From assembly GCA_014728035.1 (NCBI GenBank), contig WJMJ01000078.1:1-64000 (forward strand): a stretch of 64,000 nt of DNA, in the 5' to 3' direction. Source of the stretch: Promethearchaeota archaeon (GTDB lineage Archaea > Asgardarchaeota > Thorarchaeia > Thorarchaeales > Thorarchaeaceae). The position numbers and the translations under genes are program-made. The notes below the pieces were generated by a model. That model worked only from the letters and a program-made list of their open reading frames with translations. It was not told the origin of the DNA and ran no database searches. Positions within the stretch are counted from its first letter, which is position 1; every line of letters begins with the position of its first letter. Positions 43,090-52,567 of the stretch are shown piece after piece.

Positions 43090-43099
43090 AACTGCAATA

Positions 43100-43117
43100 T
43101 ATACATAACTATGTATA
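43100..43117. promoter_or_regulatory. Palindrome overlapping the TATA region of the HTH gene
   Basis: TATACATA-AC-TATGTATA: perfect 8-bp arms around two bases, about 26 bases centre to centre from the other palindrome. It overlaps the minus-strand TATATATTG promoter-like element, so binding would block the promoter. Confidence 0.55.
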
Positions 43118-43252
43118 CTTTATTATGAGCTATTTGATGGTTTATCGGTCTGAATTGGCATAATTGAAGTGTTTTCGTTATATAACCATATTTTGTCTTA
43201 GAACCAAATAACTAATCAGTAAGAAATCAGCTTAGTGGATTAAGGGAGAGAT

Positions 43253-43804
43253 ATGACAGAGTACTATCTTGACATTGAAACTCTTGGAGTAAATCCCGAG
43301 CGAAATAAACTAATCACCATTCAATATCAGCAATTGGACACCAAGACCGGAAAACCTACTGGACCTCTCACTATTTTGAAGGAATGGGAATCTTCTGAGA
43401 AAGAGATGCTTAGAGATTTTCTCGATATCATTAATCCAGACAATGCATGGGACTTTATTCCAGTAGGTTACAATCTTCGGTTTGAGCTGTATTTTTTGCA
43501 GGCGCGGCTTCGAAAAATACTGAAATTAGACCTCAGTGATGAATGGCTCTACTACGATTTACCAAGGATAGATGTTAAGAGCACTATCGTTATGATGAAC
43601 AAAGGCCAATTCAAAGGATCGTCTCTCGAGTGGTTTACAAAGAGTGAACTACATGATAGTCAAGTTTCTATCTGGTACGCTCGCAAGGAGTATCATATGA
43701 TAGAGGAATATATCAAAGATGCAGCAAATAGGTTTCTACATGCTTACCAGTATCTAAAAATACAGCTGCCAATACTCCATGAAGGCTATTCTCCTTCTAT
43801 CTAA
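43253..43804 (+). CDS. Stand-alone DnaQ-like 3'-5' exonuclease domain protein
   Basis: 183 residues with the three exonuclease motifs: YYLDIETLG (motif I, DxE), VGYNLRFELYFL (motif II, an N..FE variant) and YIKDAANRF (motif III, YxxxD). The layout is that of the RNase H-like exonuclease of family-B polymerases but without a polymerase. It could proofread in trans or act in repair. GGGAGAG lies just before the ATG. It is monocistronic and divergent from the HTH gene. Confidence 0.75.
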   Translation: MTEYYLDIETLGVNPERNKLITIQYQQLDTKTGKPTGPLTILKEWESSEKEMLRDFLDIINPDNAWDFIPVGYNLRFELYFLQARLRKILKLDLSDEWLYYDLPRIDVKSTIVMMNKGQFKGSSLEWFTKSELHDSQVSIWYARKEYHMIEEYIKDAANRFLHAYQYLKIQLPILHEGYSPSI

Positions 43805-43948
43805 GAAAATAGTATCACTTTCATAGATAACATTTGGAAACACAATCCAAAATATTTCATAGAGTTATATATGGGCAGTTGGTGGAAATATTCCTTCAAA
43901 ATAGTATAGCTGAAGAAACTCAAATAAGAAATAATATTCAGTAGTAAA

Positions 43949-44395
43949 TTACTCATTTCGAGGAATTATAAACAGGGTTTCTATCTTTTCTATCCCATCA
44001 ATCGTTTCAAGTTGAGTAGTTATGAATGTAGACAAGCTTTGCATATCTTTTACCAAAATTAACGCCATAAAGTTCGATGGGCCTGCAGTAGAATAGACTA
44101 TATCAATTTCAGTGAAACTTCTGAGTTTTGTATATAGCGCATCAGATGACCCGGGTTTTGAAGTAATCAGAGCTATGACTTGAATCTCGTAGCCCATTTT
44201 TCTATAATCAACATCAATCGTGAATTTACGAATGAATCCCTCTTCTTCCAAACGTGCAATACGATTTCGGACTGAGCTTGGACTTAGATTAACAGCCTTG
44301 GCCGCAGCAATATCTCTCAGGGAACGTCTTGAATCCTCTTGAAGGATTTCGATAATTTTACGGTCCTTTGCATCAAGTCTATTTGCATGACCCAT
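43949..44395 (-). CDS. Lrp/AsnC-family transcription regulator
   Basis: 148 residues, a standard single-unit Lrp: winged HTH (DRKIIEILQEDSRRSLRDIA ... SPSSVRNRIARLEEEGFI) and the RAM domain with IQVIALITSKPG and STAGPSNFMALILVKD. It should bind DNA as dimers or octamers and respond to an amino acid or related ligand. Third Lrp-type gene in the window. It is followed downstream by the exonuclease gene and preceded by aIF5A on the same strand. Confidence 0.9.
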   Translation of the reverse strand: MGHANRLDAKDRKIIEILQEDSRRSLRDIAAAKAVNLSPSSVRNRIARLEEEGFIRKFTIDVDYRKMGYEIQVIALITSKPGSSDALYTKLRSFTEIDIVYSTAGPSNFMALILVKDMQSLSTFITTQLETIDGIEKIETLFIIPRNE

Positions 44396-44463
44396 CTTAA
44401 CCCAACATATACAGCGTATTAGCTATTGGTGATAAATCATTGGTCTAGAAGGAGATGCGCTGA

Positions 44464-44485
44464 GCGCCAACAAGGTAGTTGGCGC
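44464..44485 (-). terminator. Hairpin after aIF5A, possible terminator
   Basis: GCGCCAAC-AAGGTA-GTTGGCGC, an 8-bp stem with a six-base loop, begins seven bases after the aIF5A stop. No T run follows, so it may be a processing or stability element instead. Confidence 0.45.
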
Positions 44486-44491
44486 CTAGTC

Positions 44492-44899
44492 TTACTTTAC
44501 TCTGGTAATTATTTTTCTGCCCATCAAGTCCCAAACTTCTACGCCAACATTCAATTCGATCTTGGCTGCCAGTTCTTCATCAGCTGGCCGTGGAACTTCG
44601 TAGGTTTCGTAAGTTTCGCTATCCATCAATGATAGGTTGTCACCTAAATCAGCAATAACTGTGGCACTTCGTTTGTCAATAACTGGTACATCAACCATAC
44701 GGTCGACAGGCATTATGACATTGCGTTTTCTACCATCAAAGAATCCAATTGCCATGATGTTTGCTTTTGCTGATCCGTGCTTTCCTGGTTTTGATTTTTC
44801 AACGGAAACAACTTTGCAAGGCTCATCATCAATTATGAAATAACTACCTGGTTTCAAGCTCTTTGCATCGGTTTTTCGGATGCTCAATTGTTTCACCAA
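44492..44899 (-). CDS. eif5A: Translation initiation factor aIF5A
   Basis: 135 residues. The hypusine loop KPGKHGSAKA is present with the modifiable Lys40. It has the family's N-terminal SH3-like domain (GSYFIIDDEPCKVVSVEKSK) and a C-terminal OB-fold domain (TVIADLGDNLSLMDSETYET). It promotes peptide-bond formation at difficult sites. The start is TTG 44899 or GTG 44896. Deoxyhypusine synthase is not in the window. Confidence 0.95.
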   Translation of the reverse strand: MVKQLSIRKTDAKSLKPGSYFIIDDEPCKVVSVEKSKPGKHGSAKANIMAIGFFDGRKRNVIMPVDRMVDVPVIDKRSATVIADLGDNLSLMDSETYETYEVPRPADEELAAKIELNVGVEVWDLMGRKIITRVK

Positions 44900-45008
44900 A
44901 CCTGACTGGACTGGATTTCAGACCAAGTCTTGTCTACACCTAATAGACTACTGATATACTTTGCGACCGCATATATTGAAACCAACCAACAATGGTAAAA
45001 AGGAACCA

Positions 45009-45908
45009 TTGCCAAAACCATACTGGATGTGTTCAGCCTTGATTGAGAAGAATCCGCAGATTCTTAGTGACCGTAGAACAGTGGGATTGGTTTGCAAACC
45101 AGGACGACCAGAGATAGAGCGATTTGGAAATAGAGTAGCGGAATATCTGATCGAACAAGAAATTGAAGTTCTATTTGACCCAGGATCTCTAAATCTAGCG
45201 CATTTGAGTGCGAGTCCCACACTTATTGAAGACATGAATGTTGATTTCGTCATCACAATAGGAGGTGACGGCACAATCTTGTATACCCTCTCGAACCTTC
45301 CGGACCGTGAGATTCCATTCTTTTGTATCAATAGGGGTACTGTTGGATTCATGACCGAGGCAAGTACAACCACCGCTTTCTCAGCTTTGGAAAAAGTCTT
45401 GGATAATGACTGCATCATCGAATCTAGTGTGAATATCAGTTCTGGAGTTGGCTCACGCCGCTTCGAAGATGCATTGAATGAAGTATATGTCGTTTCAAGA
45501 GTGCCAGGAAGATTACTTACATTTCAGGTATATCTTGACGGAACAAATGTTGATTATGGTCGGGCCGATGGAGCGATGCTTGCAACGCCAACAGGTTCAA
45601 CTGCATATGCATTGGCAGCAGGCGGTTCTATTCTCGCACCTAATGTGCATGGATTTATTTTCGTACCTGTATGCCCACCACGCTTTGAGCTGAAATCGAT
45701 TGTTATTCCTGATGAAAGTAAACTAGAATTGGAATTAGTGAAGGCAGGTGCAAGGGGTCTAGCAGTTATTGATGGACAGACACGTTGGGATGTTGAGCCC
45801 GATGAAAGGGTATGGATTAGAAAATCCGACACCTGTACTCGGTTTATTCGTCTCTACGATAATTATTATGAACGGTTAAGAACTAGATTAGTGCCCCGTA
45901 CGTTATAG
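45009..45908 (+). CDS. nadK: NAD kinase
   Basis: ATP-NAD kinase, about 299 residues. The GGDGT phosphate motif (ITIGGDGTILYT) is followed by INRGTVGFMTE, the ADGAMLATPTGSTAYALAAGG block and DGQTRWDVEP, as in NadK family proteins. The start is uncertain: TTG 45009 has AAAAGGAA just ahead, ATG 45027 lacks a site, and TTG 44961 lies on top of a TATA-like ATATATT. It begins a plus-strand run with nob1 eight bases later. Confidence 0.9.
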   Translation: MPKPYWMCSALIEKNPQILSDRRTVGLVCKPGRPEIERFGNRVAEYLIEQEIEVLFDPGSLNLAHLSASPTLIEDMNVDFVITIGGDGTILYTLSNLPDREIPFFCINRGTVGFMTEASTTTAFSALEKVLDNDCIIESSVNISSGVGSRRFEDALNEVYVVSRVPGRLLTFQVYLDGTNVDYGRADGAMLATPTGSTAYALAAGGSILAPNVHGFIFVPVCPPRFELKSIVIPDESKLELELVKAGARGLAVIDGQTRWDVEPDERVWIRKSDTCTRFIRLYDNYYERLRTRLVPRTL

Positions 45909-45917
45909 GTGGGTTGT

Positions 45918-46436
45918 ATGGGTAAACTATACATTTTGGATACGGGAGCATTTCTCTCAACCTGGACTCAGAAACAGATTGATGCCGAGTTCATTTCAAC
46001 ACCTAGTGTTTATGACGAATTAAAAAATCGAACTAGCAGAAATCGAGCAGACACACTCATCAGTCTTGACAAATTGAGTCTCATCAGTGGAAACCCACAG
46101 GTCATAAAAAAGGTTAGAGATGCTGCTTCTGAATTTGGTGACCGAGTCGTATTATCAGATACAGACATCGAGTTAATAGCTGTTGCTCTGATCTACAATC
46201 AGGAACGAGAGAGTGTTATGTTAGTATCTACTGACTTAGCGGTACTAAATACAGCTGCTTCATTGAGCATAAAGATAATAGACCCCAAAAAACGGATGCG
46301 TAAAACGATACTTTGGATCTATAGATGCGAAGCGTGTGGAAGAACCGAACATCGCCCTCCTGCAAACTTAGAATGTCCTGTATGCGGTACAATTATGCAC
46401 AGAAAATCAAAAGCTAGTTCTAAAGTACGAAAGTGA
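45918..46436 (+). CDS. nob1: rRNA endonuclease Nob1 (PIN domain plus zinc ribbon)
   Basis: Cleaves the 3' end of 16S rRNA in 30S maturation. 172 residues. The PIN domain starts LYILDTGAF with catalytic Asp8, then VYDELKN with an acidic pair and VLSDTDIELIAVAL. The C-terminal zinc ribbon is CEAC ... CPVCG. ATG 45918 has GGTGG upstream and is preferred over GTG 45909. It is cotranscribed with nadK. Confidence 0.9.
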   Translation: MGKLYILDTGAFLSTWTQKQIDAEFISTPSVYDELKNRTSRNRADTLISLDKLSLISGNPQVIKKVRDAASEFGDRVVLSDTDIELIAVALIYNQERESVMLVSTDLAVLNTAASLSIKIIDPKKRMRKTILWIYRCEACGRTEHRPPANLECPVCGTIMHRKSKASSKVRK

Positions 46437-46501
46437 GTATTACTAGAGTTATACTCTTAGTTAAGTTCTATTTCTGTAGGATATATTCTGAGGCATAGGT
46501 T

Positions 46502-46771
46502 ATGATTTCAAGAAAAGGCGAAGAAATTGATAGAGAAATCGAAGACATCAAATATCAAGTTAGGAGAGAGCTTGAAACGATAAAATCCCTAATGGACGAC
46601 TTTGGATATCGAAATACACCTCCAGGTTGGACAATGCCTTTTCAACTTCATCGACTTAGACGTGCTCTCCGAATCCATTATCTTGCCCTGAAGATTCGTG
46701 AAACCACTCCAGAACCAAAAAACATGCATGATCTGACTTGGGAGTTCAGTCCTGCAGATATGCAATTCTAA
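46502..46771 (+). CDS. Small hypothetical protein
   Basis: 89 residues, highly charged and helical (EEIDREIEDIKYQVRRELETI, RLRRALRIHYLALKIRE), ending with LTWEFSPADMQF. No family recognised. 65 bases after nob1 and one base from the convergent yjbQ gene. Confidence 0.55.
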   Translation: MISRKGEEIDREIEDIKYQVRRELETIKSLMDDFGYRNTPPGWTMPFQLHRLRRALRIHYLALKIRETTPEPKNMHDLTWEFSPADMQF

Positions 46772-47191
46772 TCATTCACCAATGATTAGAATCTCTAATT
46801 TTCTATCTCTGGATTTGTTATCGAAATCTACGAAAGCTATTTGCTGCCATGTGCCTAAAGTTAGTCTTGTGTCAACAAATGGAACTGTAAGACTTGGGCC
46901 AATAATTGAAGCACGTATGTGTGAATGTCCATTTCCATCTCTCCAACGGAGATGATGTTCGTATACTGCATCTCGTGGTGCAAGACGTTCCATTGCTTCT
47001 GGAAAATCCTGTAACAGCCCATCTTCGTACTCGATTGTTATTATTGACCCTGTAGAACCAGGACAAAAAACAGTACATATCCCTGTCTTGAGTCCACTTT
47101 TGATAACAACATCCGCAACCTTTTGCGTGATGTCAATCATATCACAATTTCCTTCGGTCTGTAATCCGATTGTAGAATGATACGTGGGCAT
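46772..47191 (-). CDS. YjbQ/UPF0047 family protein
   Basis: 139 residues from ATG 47191 (GTGA upstream). The family's conserved blocks are present: SGLKTGICTVFCPGSTGSII, GNGHSHIRASIIGPSLTVPF and LGTWQQIAFVDFDN. Members have weak thiamin-phosphate-synthase activity in vitro, but their true role is unclear. Confidence 0.9.
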   Translation of the reverse strand: MPTYHSTIGLQTEGNCDMIDITQKVADVVIKSGLKTGICTVFCPGSTGSIITIEYEDGLLQDFPEAMERLAPRDAVYEHHLRWRDGNGHSHIRASIIGPSLTVPFVDTRLTLGTWQQIAFVDFDNKSRDRKLEILIIGE

Positions 47192-47237
47192 TATCGTCAC
47201 TAGTTTAGAACTATCAAGCTTCTACTTGTTTTTTGTG

Positions 47238-49031
47238 TTACTTGTTCTGTGCTATTCTAATGAGTTTTCTCAGTGTTGGTGCTTCTTCAACCAAATCTTC
47301 TTCACGTTCTTGTAAGGATAATAGTGCAGCAATTCCGCTCCCTTTATTCAATGCAGTTACAACCTCAAGGATAGCTGCTTCTTTTTCGCAGTCACATTTT
47401 TTCACAATTGCATCCATTTTCTTGACGATTCTCGATAGAGTAGTATCATCACCCATATCATGTTCATAAATAGAAGTAAAAACAAGATAGAGGTCCTCAA
47501 AAGCTTCTTCTGGCTCGTTGATTTCTATGAATCCATCAGCTGATCTTTCAAGATACTCAATTGCCTCTTCAATATAGTCTGAGTCTTTAGTTAGTATTGC
47601 TTCAACTCCCGCTGCACGAAGCCATATTGTTGCCAATTCAGGCACTTCTAATTCTTCATAAAATTGTGCTGCTTCCAGGGCTTTCTTGCTTGCTATTGTG
47701 TGATACTCTTGATGCTTGGCCATATCACCTAAATGTTCTGCACAAGCTGCAGCTTTATTGTAGTACTTTGAAGCTTCGTCATTTTGTCCTTGCTCAGCAA
47801 TTTTCTCAGCAAGTTTTACGTAGATATTCATTGCTTCTTCGTAATGCTTGTCAGCTTCATTTTCCTTCCCAGCCTCTTTGAGAACCACAGATGCCTCCTC
47901 TAATGAAAGGGCCTGCTGTTCATAATGTTCTTCCTTTTCTTCTCGTGTGGCCTGATTCAGATAGTAATCGACAACTTCTCGATAGATTTGTTCAGCTTCC
48001 TCATCTTGTCCCCATCCTTTTAGACAAAATGCCATATGCCGCAGGTAGTTTTTCTCTGATGAAAGTTCTTTCTCTTCTTTTGCTTTTTCGGACAATTGAG
48101 AGAAAAGTTCACCAGCCTTTTTAAAGGCCCATTTAGCTTTCATTACTCTTCCTAGATCTCTGAACAATTCTCCTGCTTTAATTAATAATGGAGCAAGAAC
48201 TTCTGGCTTTCCTTCCATCTTCATATATGCTTCTGCAGCCTTGAGCATAGCTTTTTTTCTTGCACTTGTTAACCGTTCAAGCCGATAAGCTTCTTGTGCA
48301 GCATCAAAAATATTCCCAGCCTTTTCATATAATTCAGCTACCTCATAGAACTCTCCTGCATCCATCATAAGTCGAATTGCATCTATGATGTTGCCTCTTG
48401 TTTGCATGATTTGTGCAGCTTCAGCAAGAGCATTTCCTGCAGACATGAAATCCTTTTCATCTTTCGAGAGATCAGCCCATTTCATTGCAAGTCTAATTGC
48501 ACGATCATTGATACGCTCGCCAAGTTCATCATCACCACACTTGTAATAGAGGCGACCCACCTTCTTGAGGAGACTAATGGTCTTTTCAAAATCTTTTTCA
48601 AGTTCTTTGATGTCTGCTAATTCCTCGAGTGCATCTGCAGCTTTCATAGTAAGTACACTCTTTTCCTTCTCGCTTTCCCCAAAGTCAGCTGCTCGGAAAT
48701 AGAAATCAGCTGCCTGTTTATACTCAGTTGCTTGTTCAGCTATCTTAGCAGCAGTTTTGTTAACCCTGACTATTTCCTTATGAATTTCTGGATTTGAGTC
48801 CATTCGTATCAACATGAGTGTGGCATTGTTGAATGCTTGAAATGCTTCCTCTGCACGATATAACTTGCTATATGCGAAGCCAGTTTCTTCATATATTTTG
48901 GAGGCTTCTTGAAATTTACCCTTCGAAGCCAAAATATCTGCTGCTTTCTCCAATAGTCTTGCACCATCTACCCGATTTCCTTTACTCAGAATCTCTCTTG
49001 CTTTTTCTAACATATCATTGATGGAGGGCAT
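47238..49031 (-). CDS. Long SNAP/TPR-like helical solenoid protein
   Basis: 597 residues, nearly all helical, acidic and lysine-rich, with at least ten antiparallel helix pairs (for example KAADILASKGKFQEASKIYE, AQIMQTRGNIIDAIRLMMDA, AMNIYVKLAEKIAEQGQNDE). The long, regular arrangement with AxxYxxAAxxA patterns recalls alpha/gamma-SNAP as well as ordinary TPRs. There is no signal or membrane segment. GAGGTGA four bases before the ATG decides the start. Given the Asgard context, a SNARE-adaptor-like or vesicle-linked role is possible but not shown. Confidence 0.7.
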   Translation of the reverse strand: MPSINDMLEKAREILSKGNRVDGARLLEKAADILASKGKFQEASKIYEETGFAYSKLYRAEEAFQAFNNATLMLIRMDSNPEIHKEIVRVNKTAAKIAEQATEYKQAADFYFRAADFGESEKEKSVLTMKAADALEELADIKELEKDFEKTISLLKKVGRLYYKCGDDELGERINDRAIRLAMKWADLSKDEKDFMSAGNALAEAAQIMQTRGNIIDAIRLMMDAGEFYEVAELYEKAGNIFDAAQEAYRLERLTSARKKAMLKAAEAYMKMEGKPEVLAPLLIKAGELFRDLGRVMKAKWAFKKAGELFSQLSEKAKEEKELSSEKNYLRHMAFCLKGWGQDEEAEQIYREVVDYYLNQATREEKEEHYEQQALSLEEASVVLKEAGKENEADKHYEEAMNIYVKLAEKIAEQGQNDEASKYYNKAAACAEHLGDMAKHQEYHTIASKKALEAAQFYEELEVPELATIWLRAAGVEAILTKDSDYIEEAIEYLERSADGFIEINEPEEAFEDLYLVFTSIYEHDMGDDTTLSRIVKKMDAIVKKCDCEKEAAILEVVTALNKGSGIAALLSLQEREEDLVEEAPTLRKLIRIAQNK

Positions 49032-49155
49032 TAGTTCACCTCATGATTCAAGGGGGACAATTATTTTTCTGATTTCAATCTTATAATTAATATTGCGTGA
49101 AATACACTTCATTTCTCTCAGGTAAAACTCAAATAGTGTTATGATATGAACGAAG

Positions 49156-50271
49156 TTGGTAGTCGTCTTGAGTCAACCAGACATTAGACTTGGACTTATT
49201 GGTACTGGCACCATTGGAAAGATGCATCTTCTCAGTCTTGCAGCACTTCGAGAGTCAAAACTAATTGACCTAGAAATCTCCGCTATATGTGATATAGAGT
49301 CTTCAACTCTCAAGAATGCTTCAGAGCTCTTTGAAGTTGAAACAACCTATTCTGATTATCAAAATCTAATCGATGATGAAGATGTCAATGTTGTATATGT
49401 ATGCACTCCAACAAATAAACATAGAGACATGGTGATAGCGGCTGCGAAAGCACAGAAAGCTGTTTTTTGTGAAAAGCCTCTTGCCCATAGTGGTCCGCAA
49501 GCACAAGACCTCTATATGATTACAAAGTCACATAATATTCAAGCTGCTATAGGACTCGTTCTCAGATTCGACCAGTTCCTTGTTCATGCTAAACAACTAA
49601 TTCAGAAGTATGATTTTGGAAAACCTATGTTAGCACATATTAGAGATGATCAACGCTTTCCGGTGGACTATATTTACGCCAGTAAATGGCGGATGGACAG
49701 ATCCATTGCGGGAGGTGGTACTCTCATAGAGCATAGTATTCATGATATTGACGTTCTTCAATGGTTTTTTGGTCCTGTAGAACATGTTTATGCAACTGTT
49801 AACAATTTCAATGGGTTTGATGTTGAAGACCATGCTTCATTGGTGTTGACTCATCATGATGGTTGCGTGAGTACTCTTGATTCTGTTTGGCATTGGGTTG
49901 AGCGACCTAATGAACGACGATTTGAATTCTTTTTTGAAAATGGCTACCTAGGAATAAAACTAGAATCAGACAAAAGATATGTTGAGTATCAATTGAAGGG
50001 AGAAAGGCCTGTAAAATTGTGGGCGGAATCTGTTAATACAACTCTCATTGAACATCTGGATTTGGATGAACAAAATCTCTCTACAGAAGCCTATGAAACC
50101 CTCACACAAGTTGGTTCTGAAAGGTATGCTGCTTTGAGCTATTCGTTTTTGAAATCCATTCGAGATCAAACCGAGATGGTTCCAGGATTCAAAGAAGGAG
50201 TTTCCGCTCATCGTATTGTTGATGCAGCATACGAATCAGCGGATAAGGCTGCGCGTATTTCTCTATCATAA
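49156..50271 (+). CDS. Gfo/Idh/MocA-family NAD(P)-dependent oxidoreductase
   Basis: 371 residues. Rossmann start LGLIGTGTIGKMHLL, then VYVCTPTNKHRDMVI and the conserved CEKPLAHS, with GGTLIEHSIHDIDVLQWFFG in the substrate domain, where the His pair is typically catalytic. Sugar or inositol derivatives are the usual substrates. The start is TTG 49156 or TTG 49168. The FAD oxidoreductase follows 40 bases later on the same strand. Confidence 0.9.
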   Translation: MVVVLSQPDIRLGLIGTGTIGKMHLLSLAALRESKLIDLEISAICDIESSTLKNASELFEVETTYSDYQNLIDDEDVNVVYVCTPTNKHRDMVIAAAKAQKAVFCEKPLAHSGPQAQDLYMITKSHNIQAAIGLVLRFDQFLVHAKQLIQKYDFGKPMLAHIRDDQRFPVDYIYASKWRMDRSIAGGGTLIEHSIHDIDVLQWFFGPVEHVYATVNNFNGFDVEDHASLVLTHHDGCVSTLDSVWHWVERPNERRFEFFFENGYLGIKLESDKRYVEYQLKGERPVKLWAESVNTTLIEHLDLDEQNLSTEAYETLTQVGSERYAALSYSFLKSIRDQTEMVPGFKEGVSAHRIVDAAYESADKAARISLS

Positions 50272-50311
50272 TAAGACATCCTTAAGTAGACCAAGCAATC
50301 AAAGAGCCAAG

Positions 50312-51685
50312 ATGGATATGAAGGAAACGTCCATTGACCAGATTGATGAATCTAACTACGATGTTGTGATAGCTGGTGCTGGAGCTGGCGGTTTACTTAC
50401 CGCACTTGCACTGACAGCAGAAGGAAAGAAAGTTCTAATTATTGAGAAAGAGTCACATCTAGGTGGAGTTTGGCACAGCTATTATGTTGATGGCTACCGT
50501 GTTGACCAAGGGCTTCATATCATCACTCGTGTAAACCGAGGTTCTTTTGCTGAATTCATGAGGGAACATATTACACCCCCACCGGAGTTTGTATTGCATG
50601 AGGGTTGGTTTTTCCGAGTACATGACAAGGTTGGTACAATTCCGACGAGTGTTGGTGAAACCTTACGATGGCCGCTTACAGGAATGAAAGGACGTCTGGG
50701 ACTAGCAAAAATCGGTGCCAAGATAAAGACAATGAAACTTGAGGAGATGGAATCCTACAAAGATATCACATTTCTCGAGTTTATGCAATCCCGTGATGCG
50801 ACTAATCAAGTCATGCTTGACGTTATGCAGAGTGCTATCTATATGGCTGCAGGAGTTGGTATTGATGAAGCATCAGCTTACGAAGCACTTCGAACATTGA
50901 AAGATACTGATAAGGAAAGTTCAAAATTATCCTCTGCAAAGAAACTGCTGGTGGGCTCGGATGAGTATGATGAGGGGTATGTAATCGGAGGTATGCAGGG
51001 GCTAATTGATAGGGTTGTTGAGGTAATCGAAGGAAATTATATCCTGAATACTCCAGTAGAGAAAATTCTTGTTCAGAATGGAAAAGCTGAAGGTCTTCTA
51101 GCTGGGGGAAGGAAGCTAGAACATAATACCATTGTAAGTAACATCCCTCTCTGGTCAATGCCGAACATTATTGGTTCTGACTCGCCTGATGTGATTGAAT
51201 TCTTCGATAAATGGAGTACTATGAAATTCACACAGGGCGTTACAATTTGGCTTGGTCTTGACGAAGTTGTGATTGGGGATAGGAAATCTCGTGTCATTGT
51301 TCACCCTAATCCTAATACTTGGATTATCTCTTTATCAAGTTTTGACCCAACTTGTGCCCCAGAAGGTAAAGAGTTACTAGGTTTGGCTACTATATTGCCT
51401 GACGGAATGACAACCAAGGAAATCGTTCAGCAGGTGAAAGATAATGGTATCAAGGAGTATCATCCTGAAATCCTTGAACATATTGAAATGGAGCATGTTC
51501 AGACATCTTACGCTACTCGTGCTGCACTTATTCCCGGGCAGACTGACCTAGATCGGCCTGGTCCAAAAACCCCGGTTGACGGCCTATATATTGTTGGTAC
51601 TGATACTGCAGGGTCTGGTGTAGGACTTCAACAGGCAGCCAACTCTGCAACAGGGTTGGTGAAGGTATTACTCGATGAATTGTGA
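50312..51685 (+). CDS. FAD-dependent oxidoreductase, phytoene-desaturase-like
   Basis: 457 residues from ATG 50312. FAD-binding motif DVVIAGAGAGGLLTALALTAEGKKVLIIEK, then LGGVWHSYYVDGYRVDQGLHII, and the C-terminal GLYIVGTDTAGSGVGLQQAANSA that closes the FAD site. The layout matches phytoene-desaturase/isomerase-like flavoenzymes acting on prenyl or carotenoid lipids; the substrate is not identified. It may be transcribed with the Gfo/Idh/MocA gene. Confidence 0.85.
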   Translation: MDMKETSIDQIDESNYDVVIAGAGAGGLLTALALTAEGKKVLIIEKESHLGGVWHSYYVDGYRVDQGLHIITRVNRGSFAEFMREHITPPPEFVLHEGWFFRVHDKVGTIPTSVGETLRWPLTGMKGRLGLAKIGAKIKTMKLEEMESYKDITFLEFMQSRDATNQVMLDVMQSAIYMAAGVGIDEASAYEALRTLKDTDKESSKLSSAKKLLVGSDEYDEGYVIGGMQGLIDRVVEVIEGNYILNTPVEKILVQNGKAEGLLAGGRKLEHNTIVSNIPLWSMPNIIGSDSPDVIEFFDKWSTMKFTQGVTIWLGLDEVVIGDRKSRVIVHPNPNTWIISLSSFDPTCAPEGKELLGLATILPDGMTTKEIVQQVKDNGIKEYHPEILEHIEMEHVQTSYATRAALIPGQTDLDRPGPKTPVDGLYIVGTDTAGSGVGLQQAANSATGLVKVLLDEL

Positions 51686-51687
51686 AT

Positions 51688-52506
51688 TCAGAGTGATTTA
51701 GAAGCTTTCAGAGAAAACATGAGCGGAACGGATTCTGCAAAATCCGGAAGAACCCATCTATTGTTTTCTTCCTGCTCTTTCATGAAGGGTAATGCCTTGT
51801 AAGTTGTGAATGGGAATTCGTTAAAGAATTCAATTCTGAGTCCTGAATTGATAACACTGTTTATGATATCTGACACACTGTGAGTCCATTCATAGGTCTT
51901 CATAGCAATTGGAAACCGCACAGCAGGATCTGCATATGTTCCGCTTTGCTCAAATTCCAATGGCTCATCTTTGTGAAAATAGGGATAATGGACTCTGAGA
52001 TTATCAGATTCTTCAGCATCATTAAAGATGTATGCTACAGGATGAAATTCTCGAATATAGAAGAACCCACCTGGTTTTACAAATCGTGAAATAATGTTTG
52101 CCCACTCATCCAAATCGGGTAGCCAACATAGAACGCCGCCAGATGTAAAAACGATATCATACTGTTCATCTATTTTCTCGGGCAGGTCATATACATTGGA
52201 CTGAAGAAAAGTTGCTTGGTCATCGACCTGCTCGTTTAATGTATTTGCAAGGTCAATGGACTCTTCAGAGAAATCCACTCCAGTTGCTTCAGCTCCAAGT
52301 CTAGCCCAAGACATAGTATCAAGACCAAAATGACATTGCAAATGAAGTAAGGTTTTGCCCTTGACATCACCTACTTCTTCTATCTCAACTGGATCGAGTG
52401 TTAATGCTCCCTCAAGAAAGTCATCTACTTTATAGAGGGATGTTCCGCGATGGATGGGTGCCAAGTGATCCCACATCTGTTGGTTCTTCTTGATGTATTC
52501 ATCCAT
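51688..52506 (-). CDS. Class I SAM-dependent methyltransferase
   Basis: 272 residues. SAM-binding motif I GKTLLHLQCHFGLDTMSWAR, ATGVDFSEESI (motif II acidic residue) and the DIVFTSGGVLCWLP post-motif are standard for class I enzymes. ATG 52506 (MDEYIKKNQQMWD) fits the family; ATG 52515 is also in frame. Substrate unknown. It converges with the FAD oxidoreductase by two bases. Confidence 0.88.
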   Translation of the reverse strand: MDEYIKKNQQMWDHLAPIHRGTSLYKVDDFLEGALTLDPVEIEEVGDVKGKTLLHLQCHFGLDTMSWARLGAEATGVDFSEESIDLANTLNEQVDDQATFLQSNVYDLPEKIDEQYDIVFTSGGVLCWLPDLDEWANIISRFVKPGGFFYIREFHPVAYIFNDAEESDNLRVHYPYFHKDEPLEFEQSGTYADPAVRFPIAMKTYEWTHSVSDIINSVINSGLRIEFFNEFPFTTYKALPFMKEQEENNRWVLPDFAESVPLMFSLKASKSL

Positions 52507-52567
52507 TGCAATCAATAAATCAAATACAACAACCCACTAATGAGATTGTCGGAATGCTAAGTAATTT

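Noticed and set aside
44464..44485. Reading the hairpin after aIF5A as a bacterial-type intrinsic terminator
   Set aside because: No T run follows the stem; it is listed only as a possible terminator or stability element.
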